Assembly: GCF_963678635.1 (NCBI RefSeq)
Contig: NC_087062.1
Span: 13,190,670 to 13,254,669, forward strand
Direction of reading: 5' to 3'
Origin: Symsagittifera roscoffensis
Lineage: Eukaryota; Xenacoelomorpha; Acoela; Convolutidae
DNA length: 64,000 nt
Both the position numbers and the translations under genes were made by a program. Every line of letters begins with the position of its first letter. Positions within the stretch are counted from its first letter, which is position 1. Shown here piece after piece: positions 42,431 through 55,213 of the stretch. Below the pieces are notes generated by a model, which did no database searches, had not been told where the DNA came from, and saw only the letters and a list, made by a program, of their open reading frames with translations.

Positions 42431-44095
42431 CCCCTCTGGATAGGCGTTTAGAGACCCTCCCAATCGGCAAAAAACAGGACCCTTCCGAATTGGGACCCCT
42501 TCCGAATTGGCAAAACAAGACCCCTCCGAAATGTGACCCCTCCGGATAGGCAAAAAACAGTACTCCTCCCAATTGAGACTCCTCCGGATAGACAAAATAT
42601 GACCCTACCGGAATGCGAAAAACAGGACCTCTCCGAATTGGGAACCCTACGGATTGGCAAAAACAGGACCCCTCCTAATTGTTAAAAGGGTAATCCGAGA
42701 CCCTTTAGCAAACGATCTTAGAGCTTTCTATTTAAAATTAACTAGCTGAAGAGGGTTCTTTCTGGCTTCAAACTCCTCCGAATTGCTATGCTGCTTATTT
42801 AACATTTTCAGTTAACTAAGAGAGGTCTTTTAACAAGCTTATTTCCGACTTGACTGTCTTTTTAAGGTTCCATAACCCTCTTTTTTGTCAAGAACAACTT
42901 AAACAAGCCTTATTCAACCCTTGCCACCGTTTGGTAGGGGTATATGGGCTTTCCAAAATAGTTTTACAAAACGTCAAGGGTCTACCTTCAAAAACCGGTT
43001 TCATGACTCCACTAAGTCAAACTCGTTAAGTTCAATTTCACCGGAGTTAGGAGGTTTGTTGGCAAACGGGTTTAAAAACCTGTCGATTCACTAGCGAATA
43101 TTGTCCGAGCAACAATTTTTATTGACTTAACAAAAAAATTTTGAAAATTTTTCTTTATTATGGGGCGTTTCACTTTTTCAAAAGTCACGAAAAATTGGAT
43201 CTTGGCACCCAATTAATTCCAACCAAGTCCGAATTAATTTTGAATAGTTCCACTAGTTATATTAGTACAATAACAATGTAACGCAATAGTTTCTCCCGTT
43301 TCAAATCTCTTGACCTCTCTAATTCCGTGACCCTTCCAGATTGAGCGCAAATTAGCATTACCGTGCTTAAATACTGAAACAAACCTGCAGTAGAGGCGCC
43401 TGAAAAGGGTAACAATTTAGTTTGTAACGATCCTGTTAGATATAAAGGCCTGTAACAACAATGTATCTAACAACAACAAAGGGGATGATCGAAAAACATC
43501 TCTTCTGGGGGTTGATTTTTACTGATTTTAAATTTTTTTTACTGGTTTTGGTTTTTCCGGTTTTTTTAATAAGTTGTTTTTTATTAGGTACTATACTAGT
43601 TTTTGGTTAGTTTCTTGAAAATATTTAAGTTTTTTTGGTCATATACCGCTCACGAAAGACGGGATGGCCGATCTCCCCATCCTTCACGATACGAGTTTTT
43701 GATCCTAACTAGGTTAAGAAACTAAATTCAAGAATCCGGAAGGCTTCTGCGTTGCTTCCGGCTCCTCGTTAAGGCCCTTACTTTGAGCTTCCGCTCGGCG
43801 CGGAGTGCTTCGTTAATGGGCCATAAAAACAGATTTGTAACAATCATTCGCCCGAAACCTCATAACAACGGAAAATTCAGCTGGGTTATGAAACAACTGG
43901 CTAGTGTCTCAACACAGCTTCAAGTGCTTTAACCGTCTCTAACAAAGCAAGTTCAAGTTGTGGTCCATTAACATCGCGTCGACAAAGTTGTTACTGTTAA
44001 GGCTACCAGCCAAACCGCAGAAATTATTTTAGTTATGTGCAAAATATTGAGCTCATGGCTGGGTCTCAGTATCCCCAGACCACAAGGTCACTCCT
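42431..44095 (-). mobile_element. Partial LTR of element G between copies B and C
   Basis: Contains the GACCCCTCCGAATTGG minisatellite (42.43-42.69 kb), the block with TTCAAAAACCGGTTT, the block related to the repeated 81-codon frame (43.24-43.5 kb), GACGGGATGGCCGATCTCCCC, and the GAGACCCAGCCATGAGCTC block (to about 44.09 kb). It lacks the terminal TGTGACATTCG part. It is directly followed by a second LTR of a different subtype, so two LTRs stand in tandem between the internal regions. Confidence 0.7.
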
Positions 44096-46671
44096 AAAAG
44101 TTTGGAATCCTTAAAATTGCGCTGTGTAAAGAAAATTTTCTAGGACATCCGATTTGGGAAAAATAGGACCCCTCCGAATTAGTGAAAACAGTAACCCTCC
44201 GAATTGGGACCCCTCCGAATTGGTAAAGTATGATTCTTCCGGATTGGCAAATTGGCTCTTTCTCGTCGGTAAAAACATTACCCGATACCCTTCCGGATAC
44301 GGCCTCAGAGCCTATTATGCAAAATCAACTAAGTAGGAAGGGTTTGTTCTGTCTCCAGACCCCTTCGGATTGAAGTTAGGCTGCTTGTTCGACAATTTTC
44401 CTTAATTGTGAGGGTTCTTTTGACAAGCCTATTTTCGACTTGACTGTCGTTTTCTAGGTTCCTTAACCATTCCTTAACGTCGAGAACAGTTTTTATCTTA
44501 TTGACCTAAAATTTTTTGATCCGAGCTCAGAAGTCATTATACTCTTCTAGTTCTATGCAAAAACCCGATCTAAAACGACTTAGTCGAAAAGTTTTGCCAA
44601 AATAATGCTATTTGGACCCCTCCGGATTGAAGAATCCGCTAAATCAAAGACGTTAAGTTCACTGGGGCCAGGAAGATTGTTGGCAAACGGGTCTTAAAAC
44701 CTGTCAATCAACTAGTGTTTGTTGTCCGAACAACAAACTTTATCGCCTTAACTCAAAAATTTCGAATTTCTTATTTTGTTGCGTTTCATTTTATCAAAAA
44801 TCATGAAAAATTATGTTTAGAGACACAATTAGTTCTAACTACGTCCGAACTATACTTAGCTGGTTCCTCTAGTTGTATTAGTGCAGTTCCGATGTTTCAA
44901 AAATCGATAAATTCTATTTCAAAATAAATCGTTATCTCAAAAATATTCCGTTTCAAAAATATCGATATCTCATAAATCGCGTTTTGTGGGGAGATTCAAA
45001 GTATCACAAATTATCGTAAGAATTGCTTTGTTTGCGCTTTGCTTCACTGAAAAACGATATGGGATTACTAATACTTGCAATAAAAATAGTAATACCAACC
45101 ATAATATACCTCTCCGGATCCGTTCAATATCCAAAATAATTCGGAAATTTGCAAAACCCTTCCGGATTGAGCGCGCAAATTAGCATTAATGTGCTTAAAA
45201 ACTCAAAAAACCCTACAGTACAGGCACTAGAGAAAGACCACAATTTGTATTGTAACGATCTTGCTTGATAATAAAGCCTGTAACAACAATATATCTAACA
45301 ACAACAAACGGGAGGGTCGTAACACATATCGTCTGAGGGGATTTTTTTTCAACTAATTTTAGAATTTTTTACTGTCTCAGCTTTTTCGGATACTTTTTTT
45401 ATTGTTTTTTTAAAAGTATTTTACTAGTTTTTGTTTGGTGTCTTGTATATTTTTAAGTTTTTCTATAACTAAATCCAGGAATCCGGATAAAATCCAGGAA
45501 TCCAGGAATTCAAAAAAACTAAAGGCAGAAAACCGGAAGGCTTCCGCGTTCCGAACCAACCTTCCGGCCTTCTGCTAAGGGACCTATATAGAGCATTCAT
45601 TCGGTCGGAGTGCTTGTTAACGGGTCTGCCGATCATGATGTTAGAAGAATAACTCCAAGAAGCGCCATAAAAACATATATGTAACATTCGCCCGGAAGTA
45701 CGAAACGACGGAAAAATAAACGAGTGGCTAGCGCCTAAACACAGCTTCACAAGCTTTTAGTCGTCTCTATCAAAACCAGTTCAATGGGTGGTCCATTAAC
45801 ATCGGATCGACAAAGTAGTTATTTTTTGAGATTATCGGCCAAATCACGCAAATTAAGTTAGTTTTATGCAAAATAGTGAGGTCATGGCTGGGTCTCAGTA
45901 TCACCACGAAGTCACTACTAAAAGCAGGGCTATTACATATTATCATATTTCTGTTGTTTTTGTTCAGTAGATAAAAATCATCATATCCATCTGAAATGGA
46001 TCAATTTTTTTACTCAACTCCTAGCTTCTCATATTCCGGAAAACGATTTAGATGAAAAACAAGTTTCAGTCCCTTCTCAAGAGCCTTCCCAATTCTTGAT
46101 TCCGGAGGATGAGCGTTCTTGTAGTTGCTCAGGAAGGGTTGCAAAATCCTCGCGATACCACTGAGAAATCTCGAAAACTGCTCTGTACCAATTTTTAGCG
46201 CTTTTTCAGTAACTGCGAAATTTAAAGTCGTGGCGTGTCTTTTTTTCGAACAAATTTAAAAAAAATACTTCGTCATTGCAAATTCACCTTTCCCAATTCG
46301 TTTAATTGAGCAATTAACAATGATTGGCCATTTTTCTCACGCTGCTGCTAATAAAAATTCGTGGTTAACAATCATTTTGGCCTCCATTCTGGTCGAATGT
46401 CACAAATCGCTGTTGTTTTTTTATTTCGATTAGCAGAATTGTCGCTCTGATTTTCGCTCTTTTTCAGTGGTTGCAAATTTCGTGAATTGTCTTTATTTTC
46501 AAACGAATTTTTAAAAATTGTTTCGTCACTCCAAATCAACCCTTCCGAGTTTGTTCACTTGAACGATTTACATCCCCAATTGTCCAAAACAGCCAATTTT
46601 CTCACTAACTGCTTCAGATAAAAAAAATCAAATCTGACTTGCAGTGCAGGCCATTCTCGTCTGCTGTCACA
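44096..46671 (-). mobile_element. LTR sequence of element G after copy C
   Basis: Near-identical to 31.78-34.31 kb. The minus-strand start, TGTGACAGCAGACGAG, is at 46,671. It includes the GACCCCTCCGAATTGG units (44.16-44.38 kb) and the same internal tandem repeat near its start. Only chance frames occur. Confidence 0.75.
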
Positions 46672-47286
46672 TACTATCCGGACAGCCCGTTCAAAGTCCT
46701 CATTTAACTTCGACTAGCTCATCAGATTGGTGTCAACGAACAGAATTTACAAAATGCATGAAAAGAATTTTTATCCACAACAAATCAACGCACTGCGTAC
46801 TATAAGAGGCATCATACTACATTGCTATACCCTTCTAACAAATTCATTGGTTTGAAATCTGACAGTATGAACAGATAAGAAAAACTTGTTTGACTTTTAG
46901 TGTAGTTGTCTCAATTCAAAACTTTTTCTCCTGGAGGAAAAAAGTGTTGGGATCAGGAGAGTCCTGCCAACTAACAAACTAAAATTAAGCAACGTCGCTC
47001 TTTCCTTCCAACTTTCAAATGCTATTGGTCCTGAATATTAAAATTAGGCCACTCGGTGGCTAGAAGGAACAAAAAATCTCCCTCTTCAAGAGAGTACTCA
47101 AGTCTTTCATGTCACCGCAAAGAGTACAATTTTCCTATTAAAAACAATCACGCAGGCTGCAAAAATTCAAATATACTCTACTTTCAAGTGTTATTTTGAC
47201 AACTCCGAGTTTTATTTTCTTCTTTTTTTGTTACTCTTTTTTTCATTTTTTCTTTTACTTTTAGTCGCTTAGAAGTTCTGAAACTT
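46672..47286 (-). other. 3' UTR of copy C
   Basis: Matches 34,313-34,980 closely, including the single hairpin arm (47.06-47.18 kb). No gene is seen. Confidence 0.65.
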
Positions 47287-48240
47287 TTAAATTCTTCTAA
47301 TTTTTCTTTTGCATCTTGTCAATCGGCTTTCGTCACTGCTCCATATCCTCCTCCTACGACATCGACTCTGTAATTTCTGTTTCCGTGTCTTGAACCACAT
47401 TGGTGGCCATTCTGGCTCTATTGGAGGCAATCCTCCAACACCTCTTTTTTTTACCCTTTGTTTCCAACAAGGTAGAGGGTTCAAATTAGTTTCAACATTT
47501 CTGCAGAAGCTGTTAAGGAGGCACAACGTCACTTTTCTCTCCAGATTTTTCGTCAACAATTCTTCTCTTTCACTTCCGTCACAATCAATCATTTTTAACG
47601 TTCTCTTCACTGCGGTAGTTACTGCATTCCGATGTGTCATGAAAGCTCCCTTGAAATCTTCTGATCATATGTCCATCTGATACGAGCTGTACATTCTGCT
47701 GTGCTTCGAAATATGCTTCTCTGCAACTTCGCACAATGTTGCAGTCTTGTTGGCTCTGAACTATGACATCAGTCGTCTTCTGGCCCATATTTTCTTTGTT
47801 TTCAGCAGAATGTTCAAGAATGTTCAGACAATCAATTTCTTCTTACTGTTCTTTGGTCGGTGCTTCCTGTCAATTGTTCTTTCAGCCATCAAATTCCCAT
47901 CATAACTTCTATCACTAAGGTTATGGGCTGTGATGGGTCTGCTAAACCAATTGGGAGCAGCTCTTCAGAGTCCTAAATCAACAGGAGATTACTTCGCCCA
48001 GGATACCACCATGTTTTTTTAGCAAACAGTGGCATGGGATCTCATCATGTGTCAACATGATGCTTCTACAATTTCGTTCACCGATGCTTTCAGTAGTGGT
48101 TCCACTTCCAACATCACACGGTGATGATCATCACTATCATCTAGTGCATTGTAATCCGTTGCTGTTGATCCTTTCTGCTTGTGTCTTCAAAATCGCTGAA
48201 GTTCCGACTATCCCATGAACTTCTTTCCAAGTATTGGTTT
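47287..48240 (-). pseudogene. Copy C: C-terminal part of the accessory protein (Z-like)
   Basis: Near-identical to 34.98-35.89 kb: frames 47,640-47,287 and 47,788-47,585, with NSFCRNVETNLNPLPCWKQR (the second Cys of the pair is Trp here). It ends at a deletion joint near 48,240: sequence equal to B 35,890 continues at once with sequence equal to B about 37,283, so about 1.39 kb is lost. Confidence 0.65.
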
Positions 48241-49743
48241 CATCAATTTTGTAAGCATTTCGGAAGAGACTAGCACTCCATACGCCCTCTGCGTCCTTGT
48301 GGTGCCATGGATCTTTCCTTTCAAGTATCATTCCATGACACTTTTTATTTTCCATTTTATTTTCCATTACATTGTCCACTTTTCCTCCATCAATTCAACT
48401 CTTTCCATATCACAGCCTGTTCTATTCTCATGATCCCTGTGGTGGAATTCCCATTCTCCTTCTGGAACGGTCCCCAATAAAAGTACTCCGGCTGCGCCTT
48501 CTATTTTTCTCCTGCGGGGAGACTTCATTAAAAATTTCTTTTATAGTACTCACAATCTTGCCAGGCAAACTGTTGTCTGCATTCATAAAGGCTGGGGGAC
48601 GTTCCAGCGTAGAAGTTTCATATTCCGCTGTCGCTTCTGTTTCTTCTTCGTCTGCGTCCAAGAAGTTGAAGTCCAGGCTAGACACACCATCTATTGAGGT
48701 TTTGTAGTCGTCCCTTCCCGCTTGGTGGGGAGCCTGCTCCATTGGCTCTTCCGGTTGATGTTCTTCTTTCTACTCTTCGTCTTGCTCTTTATTGTTCCCT
48801 GACCCTGAAAGTCCTTGCCCATCGTTCATTGTTTCAACTGGAAGCTTCGGCCTAAATAGCTCGTCTGCTGATCGGTCTCCACATTCTCCGATTTTTATCA
48901 CATATTTCTGACAACCGAATGGCGCTAGAGCAGTCCTAGTCAGCAGTTTCCCAGATATTGTCAATTCTGGACTCTCATTCACGACAACTAGTGCAGCTTC
49001 TTTCAATTCTGCTTTGCCTCTTATTGCAGTTGGCGCCAATCTTCTTCAAATCTTCCAGATTTAGGCGTGGCTGCGTTGCTCATTCTTCTCTTCGTCGAAT
49101 CTTTTACATATGCAAGCTGCGTGTATTGCAGCATGGCAGCATTTCTGCCATCAGTGCACGGGTCCATCGAATAAGAGAAATTTGCCATCCTTCTATCGTT
49201 GGTATCGGAGGCTCTCACCTTGGGAGTGTGCGCTACGGATTCTGCTCCGAGCAACATGCTTCGAAATGAAGGAGATTTAGGTACTTTTTCATGAACTCCC
49301 CTGCCGTCATTTCCTTTCCTAACTTTCTTGTATGAGACTATCAGTCGAGATATGTTTGTTATTTCGCCATTCGTTTTGCCGTAAGGATGCCCTTTATTGA
49401 GTTCGCCCATTCGGTCGCGGAATTGGTTATTGAAATTTAACGCTGTCATATCTGGCTCTGCTATTTTCGCAAACAGGAACTCTTCACTCATTGCCTCACG
49501 TAGCGCGTCCTGCTCACAACAATTAAGTGTACTTCCTTCCACTACTGAAATGAGGTTCAGATGCAACACGGATCTCACCCAGGTTTCCATTTTTGCGTCA
49601 GGGAACGCGAGCGTCACTGCTGGACCGTATATGACCGTAAAAAACTCGCTGACGCCCCTGATCAGTGCTAAGATATCTGTCCTCATAGCTAGGGACAAAT
49701 CGGTAATTAGGGGCATGCCTCCCTTATAACCTCTCAATGTCAT
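48241..49743 (-). pseudogene. Copy C: linker and central region of accessory protein Y
   Basis: Counterpart of B 37.28-39.0 kb, with a second deletion of about 235 bp near 48,360-48,372. The 240-codon frame 49,743-49,021 is the longest open stretch of this region in any copy: MTLRGYKGGMPLITDLSLAM, VIYGPAVTLAFPDAK, LNLISVVEGSTLNCCEQDAL, FNNQFRDRMGELNKG. It shows what the region looked like before the shifts in copies A and B. No known domain is recognised; it appears helical and basic-acidic mixed. Confidence 0.6.
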
Positions 49744-51600
49744 TTTTTTTCAGGTTGTAGACCTTTTTATGTCAAACTTTTTTTTTCTCATTCTCCCTCA
49801 TCTGCTCTGGGTAGCGGGTTGAAGTCATCAACTCTCTTAACTTTCCATGTGTTACTGCAATTAGTGTCAAGAGCCCGTCCAGTTCGAGATTCTGTAGTCC
49901 CTCGGTCAGCAGGACTGCTGTTCCCTTTCTGAAGTGTACTGATCCGAACCTCACAAACAGTCCCAGGATCATTACGATAGATAATTCCGTATTAGAAAGC
50001 ATATTGAGGACTACCTGTTTATGATAGAGAGAGTTCCCTGGGTAAATTTTCTCCAGCAATGATGCGGTCTATTCTACTCCCAACACTTTTAACTTGCTAT
50101 ACGTCTTCTCAAAACCTTCTTCTTCTCTCACGTTCTCTGTCCAGAATGCCTCGGGTGTTATCTGGCACATCCTGTCTATGAAATCTGCTGACTTTTTTCT
50201 TCATTTTCCTCTAAATTCAATTATCTCATTAGGTAAGCGCGAATCGTTGCGATCATCGCTGAGCCACGCTCGAAGTAGTCCGGCGCCAATGGTGCTATTT
50301 GAGAATTCAAGTGCAGCCAGTTGCTTACCTCCGATTTCGTTGCCAAAACCAAGTGAGTTTTCGTTTCTTTGGCGTTCTGCCTCTTTGGCTTCTCTTCCTC
50401 GTCGATCTCCGTTTCTCTGAACCATAGGTCATTAGACATCTCCACTATCACTTGATGGTCGTCGTTGATTCGTGTTTTCATCTTGAGTTGTTTGCTGAAA
50501 TTGGACAGCTCCAATCCAAACATTTTGTCTAACACCAACATGTGCAGCCAATGGTCTTTCAATCCTCTCCTCGCGTTTGAGATATCTGATCATACTGTAG
50601 GCAATTCTGACCGAAGAGGTATCAGATTCCTCGAATCCACTCCACATTTTGGGGCAGGTAAGATCGCATCAGATTTAACCTTCTGAGAGGAGCGCTATCA
50701 GTGCATACACAAATTTCAATCCATCCGGGATGTGTGCATATCACGGGGATAACACAAATACTGGCTTCGGAGTTATCTTCTGTAAACCGCCATCTTTCAA
50801 AACGTCCATGATCTAGCCCATGCACTCCAGAACCTCTTTGATTGCTGGCCATAAGGTAAATTCCGCCGTTGCTGGCAATCTGAGTCTGCTCAAGATACCT
50901 CTGCTGTGGAAGTGATCATTAACGCCGGCAAACACGATTGTTATCGGATTCATTTTGGTTTGTCGTTAAACCCCAATGGCCTCTGATGTGGATTGCATCC
51001 AATCTAGGTCAATTTCCGCCAATTTTATCACATCAGGCCAGAAAAAGAACTTAGATGTGTTCACGAAGTCCGAGCTCGCAAGAACTAGTATTTTCGTCTT
51101 TCTCATCTCTGTTTTGTCGTATGCAGCGAAGATGGTCTCATCTGTTCTGAGTCTCAATTCACCAGAACGTTCAGAATCTTGTGTTACTTGCTTCCGAAAC
51201 GCTCTTTCTTTCACTTGGGCTGGGGCGCTCACAATTGTTTGAACATCTTGACATGTTGCCCAGTGGGTGCTGTTCTCGTCAAGAATCTACCGTGCTGCTG
51301 TCATAGAGCTGAAGTTGATATCTGCTGCTATCAACCAGTCCAGTTCATTCAGAATTCTCATTGCATCAAATTTCCTTGTCTGATGATTCAATTTCATCGA
51401 ATCCTTCTAGTAAATGTGCCAAGGGGACAGTGTCGGTCTTGACTACATCAGGGAACTTCTATCTGAACGTCGCTCTTCCCTGCTCGTATTCGTCGTCGTC
51501 TCGGATCTGGAGGTGCTTGCGGTTGTATCCGTCGTCTGATTGACTGGTCCCAACCTTCGTCGGATATGAATGGTCTCTCTTGTTGGTGCTTCACCCAGTC
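49744..51600 (-). pseudogene. Copy C: N-terminal region of accessory protein Y with SGNH-like motifs
   Basis: Counterpart of B 39.0-40.86 kb. Frames 50,059-49,772 (LELDGLLTLIAVTHGKLREL), 50,562-50,221 (LHMLVLDKMFGLELSNF) and 51,232-50,966 (ILVLASSDFVNTSKFFFWPD). The GxND patch follows around 50,950-50,900. Stops and frameshifts are largely shared with B, so most decay predates the B/C duplication. Confidence 0.6.
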
Positions 51601-51614
51601 AATCCAACAAATCT

Positions 51615-51752
51615 GACCTCGATTCCTGCTCACTCGAGCTCTGCATCACCTGTGGCACGGCTGGGATTGATCACAAGCGTTTCTGCAGATTAGGGATCAT
51701 TCCCAGTCGTGCCACAATTGACACAGAGCTCGAGTGAGCCGGAATCGAGGTC
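51615..51752. repeat. 60-bp inverted repeat inside the accessory gene (copy C)
   Basis: Same hairpin as at 40,874-41,011: arms 51,615-51,674 and 51,693-51,752, spacer 18 bp. Confidence 0.9.
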
Positions 51753-51878
51753 GGAAGTGTTGAATCGACTAGGTAAGGCACCAGCGAGAAGGATTGGACG
51801 CTTCCTCTGTTCTTAGGGCTCCAGTGTCGAAGAAAAGCTCCACCTCCAATTCGTCTAAGTGTTCCTGGAAGACACGGT

Positions 51879-52140
51879 TCAACCAGGCTTGTCCGGTTTC
51901 AATAGTGTCGAAGTGAATTCCGTCAGTGGTGGCCTGCTTCCGTTCGAATTACTCAAAAAATTCATTTTTCTAGCTGAGGTTGTCAGCTTTCTGGTGCTTA
52001 TCACGCATCTGGGCTCGGTTACTATGTGGTAGCCATCCAATCTGACTATCCAACGACCAATGCAATTCTTGTCCATCGAGTATGTTTTTAACCAGGATAT
52101 GGCGCGGTTGCAAACACGAAATTTAAAGGGAGCATTACAC
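51879..52140 (-). pseudogene. Copy C: RNase H fragment fused to SGNH C-terminus
   Basis: Same fusion as in B, with a little more RNase H: FKFRVCNRAISWLKTYSMDK. In gypsy RNase H an Asp normally precedes this N-x-A-[IL] stretch; here it is Cys. The fusion joint to TTDGIHFDTI lies near 51,935-51,955. Identity of the joint with that at 41.2 kb shows that the deletion happened once, before B and C separated. Confidence 0.8.
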
Positions 52141-52198
52141 AAGTACGTGACTACCGTAGGTATTTCTGTCTCAATACAGTGTCGCTCAACAGTGTCGC

Positions 52199-52432
52199 TC
52201 AACACCTTACTGCCGTATGCAATGGGACGGAGATATGTTCTCCCATTCTAATCTTGCTCCAAAGTGTTTTCGACTCGTTCCGAAAATGAGGAGGACGTTG
52301 CGCTTTCTCTGTCACCCTATGCACCATGATATTGTCAGTAGGTGAGCCTCCTACTGCTAGATTTTCAGACGAAACGTCGGACAATTCCGAAATTTCTTCT
52401 CAATCAAGAGTCACGGTTGAAATAGTGAAATC
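52199..52432 (-). pseudogene. Copy C: gag fragment of element G
   Basis: Frame 52,384-52,199: MSDVSSENLAVGGSPTDNIM, then PPHFRNESKTLWSKIRMGEH. Related to the inverted fragments at 27.98-27.77 and 30.46-30.25 kb (EMSDLAIENAATAGSTTDN). The leader and the first about 60 gag codons are missing; LTR sequence follows directly at about 52,433. Confidence 0.65.
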
Positions 52433-54625
52433 TTGGCCTAAAACAGTTCTCCTGACTCCTCTGGATAGGCGTTTAGAGACCCTCCCGACCGGCAAAAAAC
52501 AGGACCCTTCCGAATTGGGACCCCTTCCGAATTGGCAAAACAAGACCCCTCCGAATTGGGAACCCTCCGGATTGGCAAAAACAGGACCCCTCCTAATTGT
52601 CAAAAGGGTAATCCGAGACCCTTTAGCAAACGATCTTAGAGCTTTCTATTTAAAATTAACTGGCTGGAGAGGGTTCTTTCTGGCTTCAAACTCCTCCGAA
52701 TGGAAGCTATGCTGCTTATTTAATATTTTCAGTTAACTAAGAGAGGTCTTTTAACAAGCTTATTTCCAATTTGACTGTTATTTTAAGGTCCCATAACCCC
52801 TCTTTTTTGTCGAGAACAACCTAAACATGCCTTATTCAACCCTTGCCACGGTTTGGTAGGGTTATATGGGCTTTCCAAAATAGTTTTACAAAACGTCAAG
52901 GTTAAACCTTCAAAAACCGGTTTGATGACTCCACTAAGTCAAACTCGTTAAGGTCGATTTCACCGGAGTTAGGAGGGTTGTTGGCAAATAGGTTTAAAAA
53001 CCTGTCGATTCAATAGCGAATATTGTCCGAGCAACAATTTTAATTGACCTAACTGAAAAATATTAAAAATTTTTCTTTATTATGGGGCGTTTCATTTTTT
53101 CAAAAATCACGAAAAATTGGATTTTGGCACCCAATTAATTCCAATCAAGTTCGAATTAATTTTGAATAGCTCCACTAGTTATATTAGTACAATGACAGTG
53201 TAACGCACTAGTTTCTCCCATTTCCAATCTCTTGACCTCTCTAATTCCGTGACCCTTCCAGATTGAGCGCAAATTAGCATTACCGTGCTTAAATACTGAA
53301 ACAACCCTGCAGTAGAGGCGCCCGAAAAGGGTCACAATTTTGTTTGTAACGACCCTATTAGATATAAAGGCCTGTAACAACAATGTATCTAACAACAACA
53401 AAGGGGATGATCGAAAAACATCTCTTCTGGGGGTTGATTTTTACTGATTTTAAGTTTTTTTTACTGTTTTTGGATTTTTCGGTTTTTTTAAATGTTTTTT
53501 GTTCTTTATTATGTACTATACTAGTTTTTGGTTGATTTCTTGAAAATATTTAAGTGTTTTTGTTCATACACCGCTCAGGGAAAGACGGGATGGCCAATCT
53601 CCCCATCCTTCACGATACGTGAGTTTTTGCTCCTAACTAGGTTAAGAAACTAAATTCAAGAATCCGGAAGGCTTCTGCGTTCCTTCCGGCTCCTCGTTAA
53701 GGCCCTTACTTTGAGCTTCCGCTCGGCGCAGAGTGCTTCGTTCATGGGCCATAAAAACAGATTTGTAACATTCCTTCGCCCGAAACCTCATACCGACGGA
53801 AAATTCAGCTGGGTTATGAAACAACTGGCTAGTGTCTCAACACAGCTTCACCTGCTTTAACCGTCTCTAACAAAGCAAGTTCAATGTGTGGTCCATTAAC
53901 ATCGCGTCGACAAAGTCATTACTGTTAAGGCTACCAGCCAAATCGCAGAAATTAATTTAGTTATGTGCAAAATATTGAGCTCATGGCTGGGTCTCAGTAT
54001 CCCCAGACCACGAGGTCACTTCTAAAAGCAGGGCTACTACTGACTATCATTTTTCTATTGTTTTTGTTCTGTTGATAAAAATCATCATAACTGTCGGAGA
54101 CGGATCAACCCTTCCTTCAACTCCTAGCTTCTCATTTCCTGAAAAACGATGTTACTTAACTCAATCCAGGACACTCCCGGAAGCTAAAAGTTGTTTAAAA
54201 TTAGTTCCCAGTTTTTTCCTAAGACCCTTCCGGATTCGTGAGTTCCACCAAACAAGATCCTTCTTCAGCTCGGGAAGGGCTGCAATCTTGTTTCTCGGCC
54301 TTCCCGGTTGATAAAATCAGCACACTAACGATTGTGTCAGCACAATCATCACTTTCAGGATAATCGTTCTTCTGGTTTTCGCGGTTTTTAAGTTGTCGCA
54401 AAAATTATAATTGTTACGTGTTCTTACAACCAAACGAATTTTTAAAATTTCACATCTCATACCACAATAATTTTTCCCATTTCATTCAATTCGATTATTA
54501 ACAGCACCATTTGTCCAATTCGATGATTAAAAAATTGAAGCACCAAATCCTCCCGCCGAAATTTAACGAAAAAAGTTCGTTTTTATTCTGACATGCGTTT
54601 TAGTCCATTCTGGTCGAATGTCACA
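52433..54625 (-). mobile_element. LTR of element G, fullest copy in the array
   Basis: About 2.2 kb. On the minus strand it starts TGTGACATTCGACCAGAATGG at 54,625 and ends with the GACCCCTCCGAATTGG units next to gag (52.44-52.62 kb). Order from the minus-strand start: AT-rich block with GATTTTTATC, GAGACCCAGCCATGAGCTC block, GACGGGATGGCC block, the repeated 81-codon frame (53,401-53,156), a block with AAACCGGTTT, and the mini-repeats. I regard this as the best model of the G LTR. Confidence 0.7.
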
Positions 54626-55213
54626 AGAAAATTTTTCTTTATTATGGGGCGTTTCAGTTTTTCAAAAATCACAAAAAATTGGATTTTGGCACCCAAGTAA
54701 TTCCAACCAAGTCCGAATTAATTTTGAATAGTTCCACTAGTTATATTAGTACAATACCAATGTAACGCATTAGTATCTCCCGTTTCAAATCTCTTGACCT
54801 CTCTAATTCCTTGACCCCTCCAGATTGAGCGCAAATTAGCATTACCGTGCTTAAATACTGAAACAACCCTGCAGTAGAGGCGCCCGAAAAGGGTCACAAT
54901 TTTGTTTGTAACGACCCTATTAGATATAAAGGCCTGTAACAACAATGTATCTAACAACAACAAAGGGGATGATCGAAAAACATCTCTTCTGGGAGTTGAT
55001 TTTTACTGATTTTGAATTTTTTTACTGTTTTTGGTTTTTTCGGTTTTTTTTATAATGTTTTTATGCTTTTTATTAGGTACTATACTAGTTTTTGGTTAGT
55101 TTCTTGAAAATATTTAAGTGTTTTTGTTCATATACCGCTCAGGGAAAGACGGGATGACCGATCTCCCCATCCCTCACGATACGTGACTACCGTAGGTATC
55201 CCTCACGATACTC
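54626..55213 (-). mobile_element. Truncated LTR unit in the array
   Basis: Starts at AGAAAATTTTTCTTTATTATGG, carries the 81-codon frame (54,963-54,718), and stops in the GACGGGATGACCGATCTCCCC block at the duplication joint. Confidence 0.7.

Larger units (their letters stand above)
31482..52140 (-). repeat. Large head-to-tail duplication, copies B and C of element G
   Basis: 31,482-41,345 matches 43,806-52,105. Equivalent points are about 12.33-12.36 kb apart up to B 35.89 kb, and 10.74 kb apart after B 37.63 kb, because C lost about 1.39 kb and about 0.24 kb. Both copies share the RNase H/SGNH fusion, the 60-bp hairpin and most frameshifts. Confidence 0.9.

Noticed and set aside
42340-42470. 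Primer-binding site next to the G leader
   Set aside because: No stretch next to the presumed LTR end matched a tRNA 3' end convincingly, and the LTR edge is itself uncertain.
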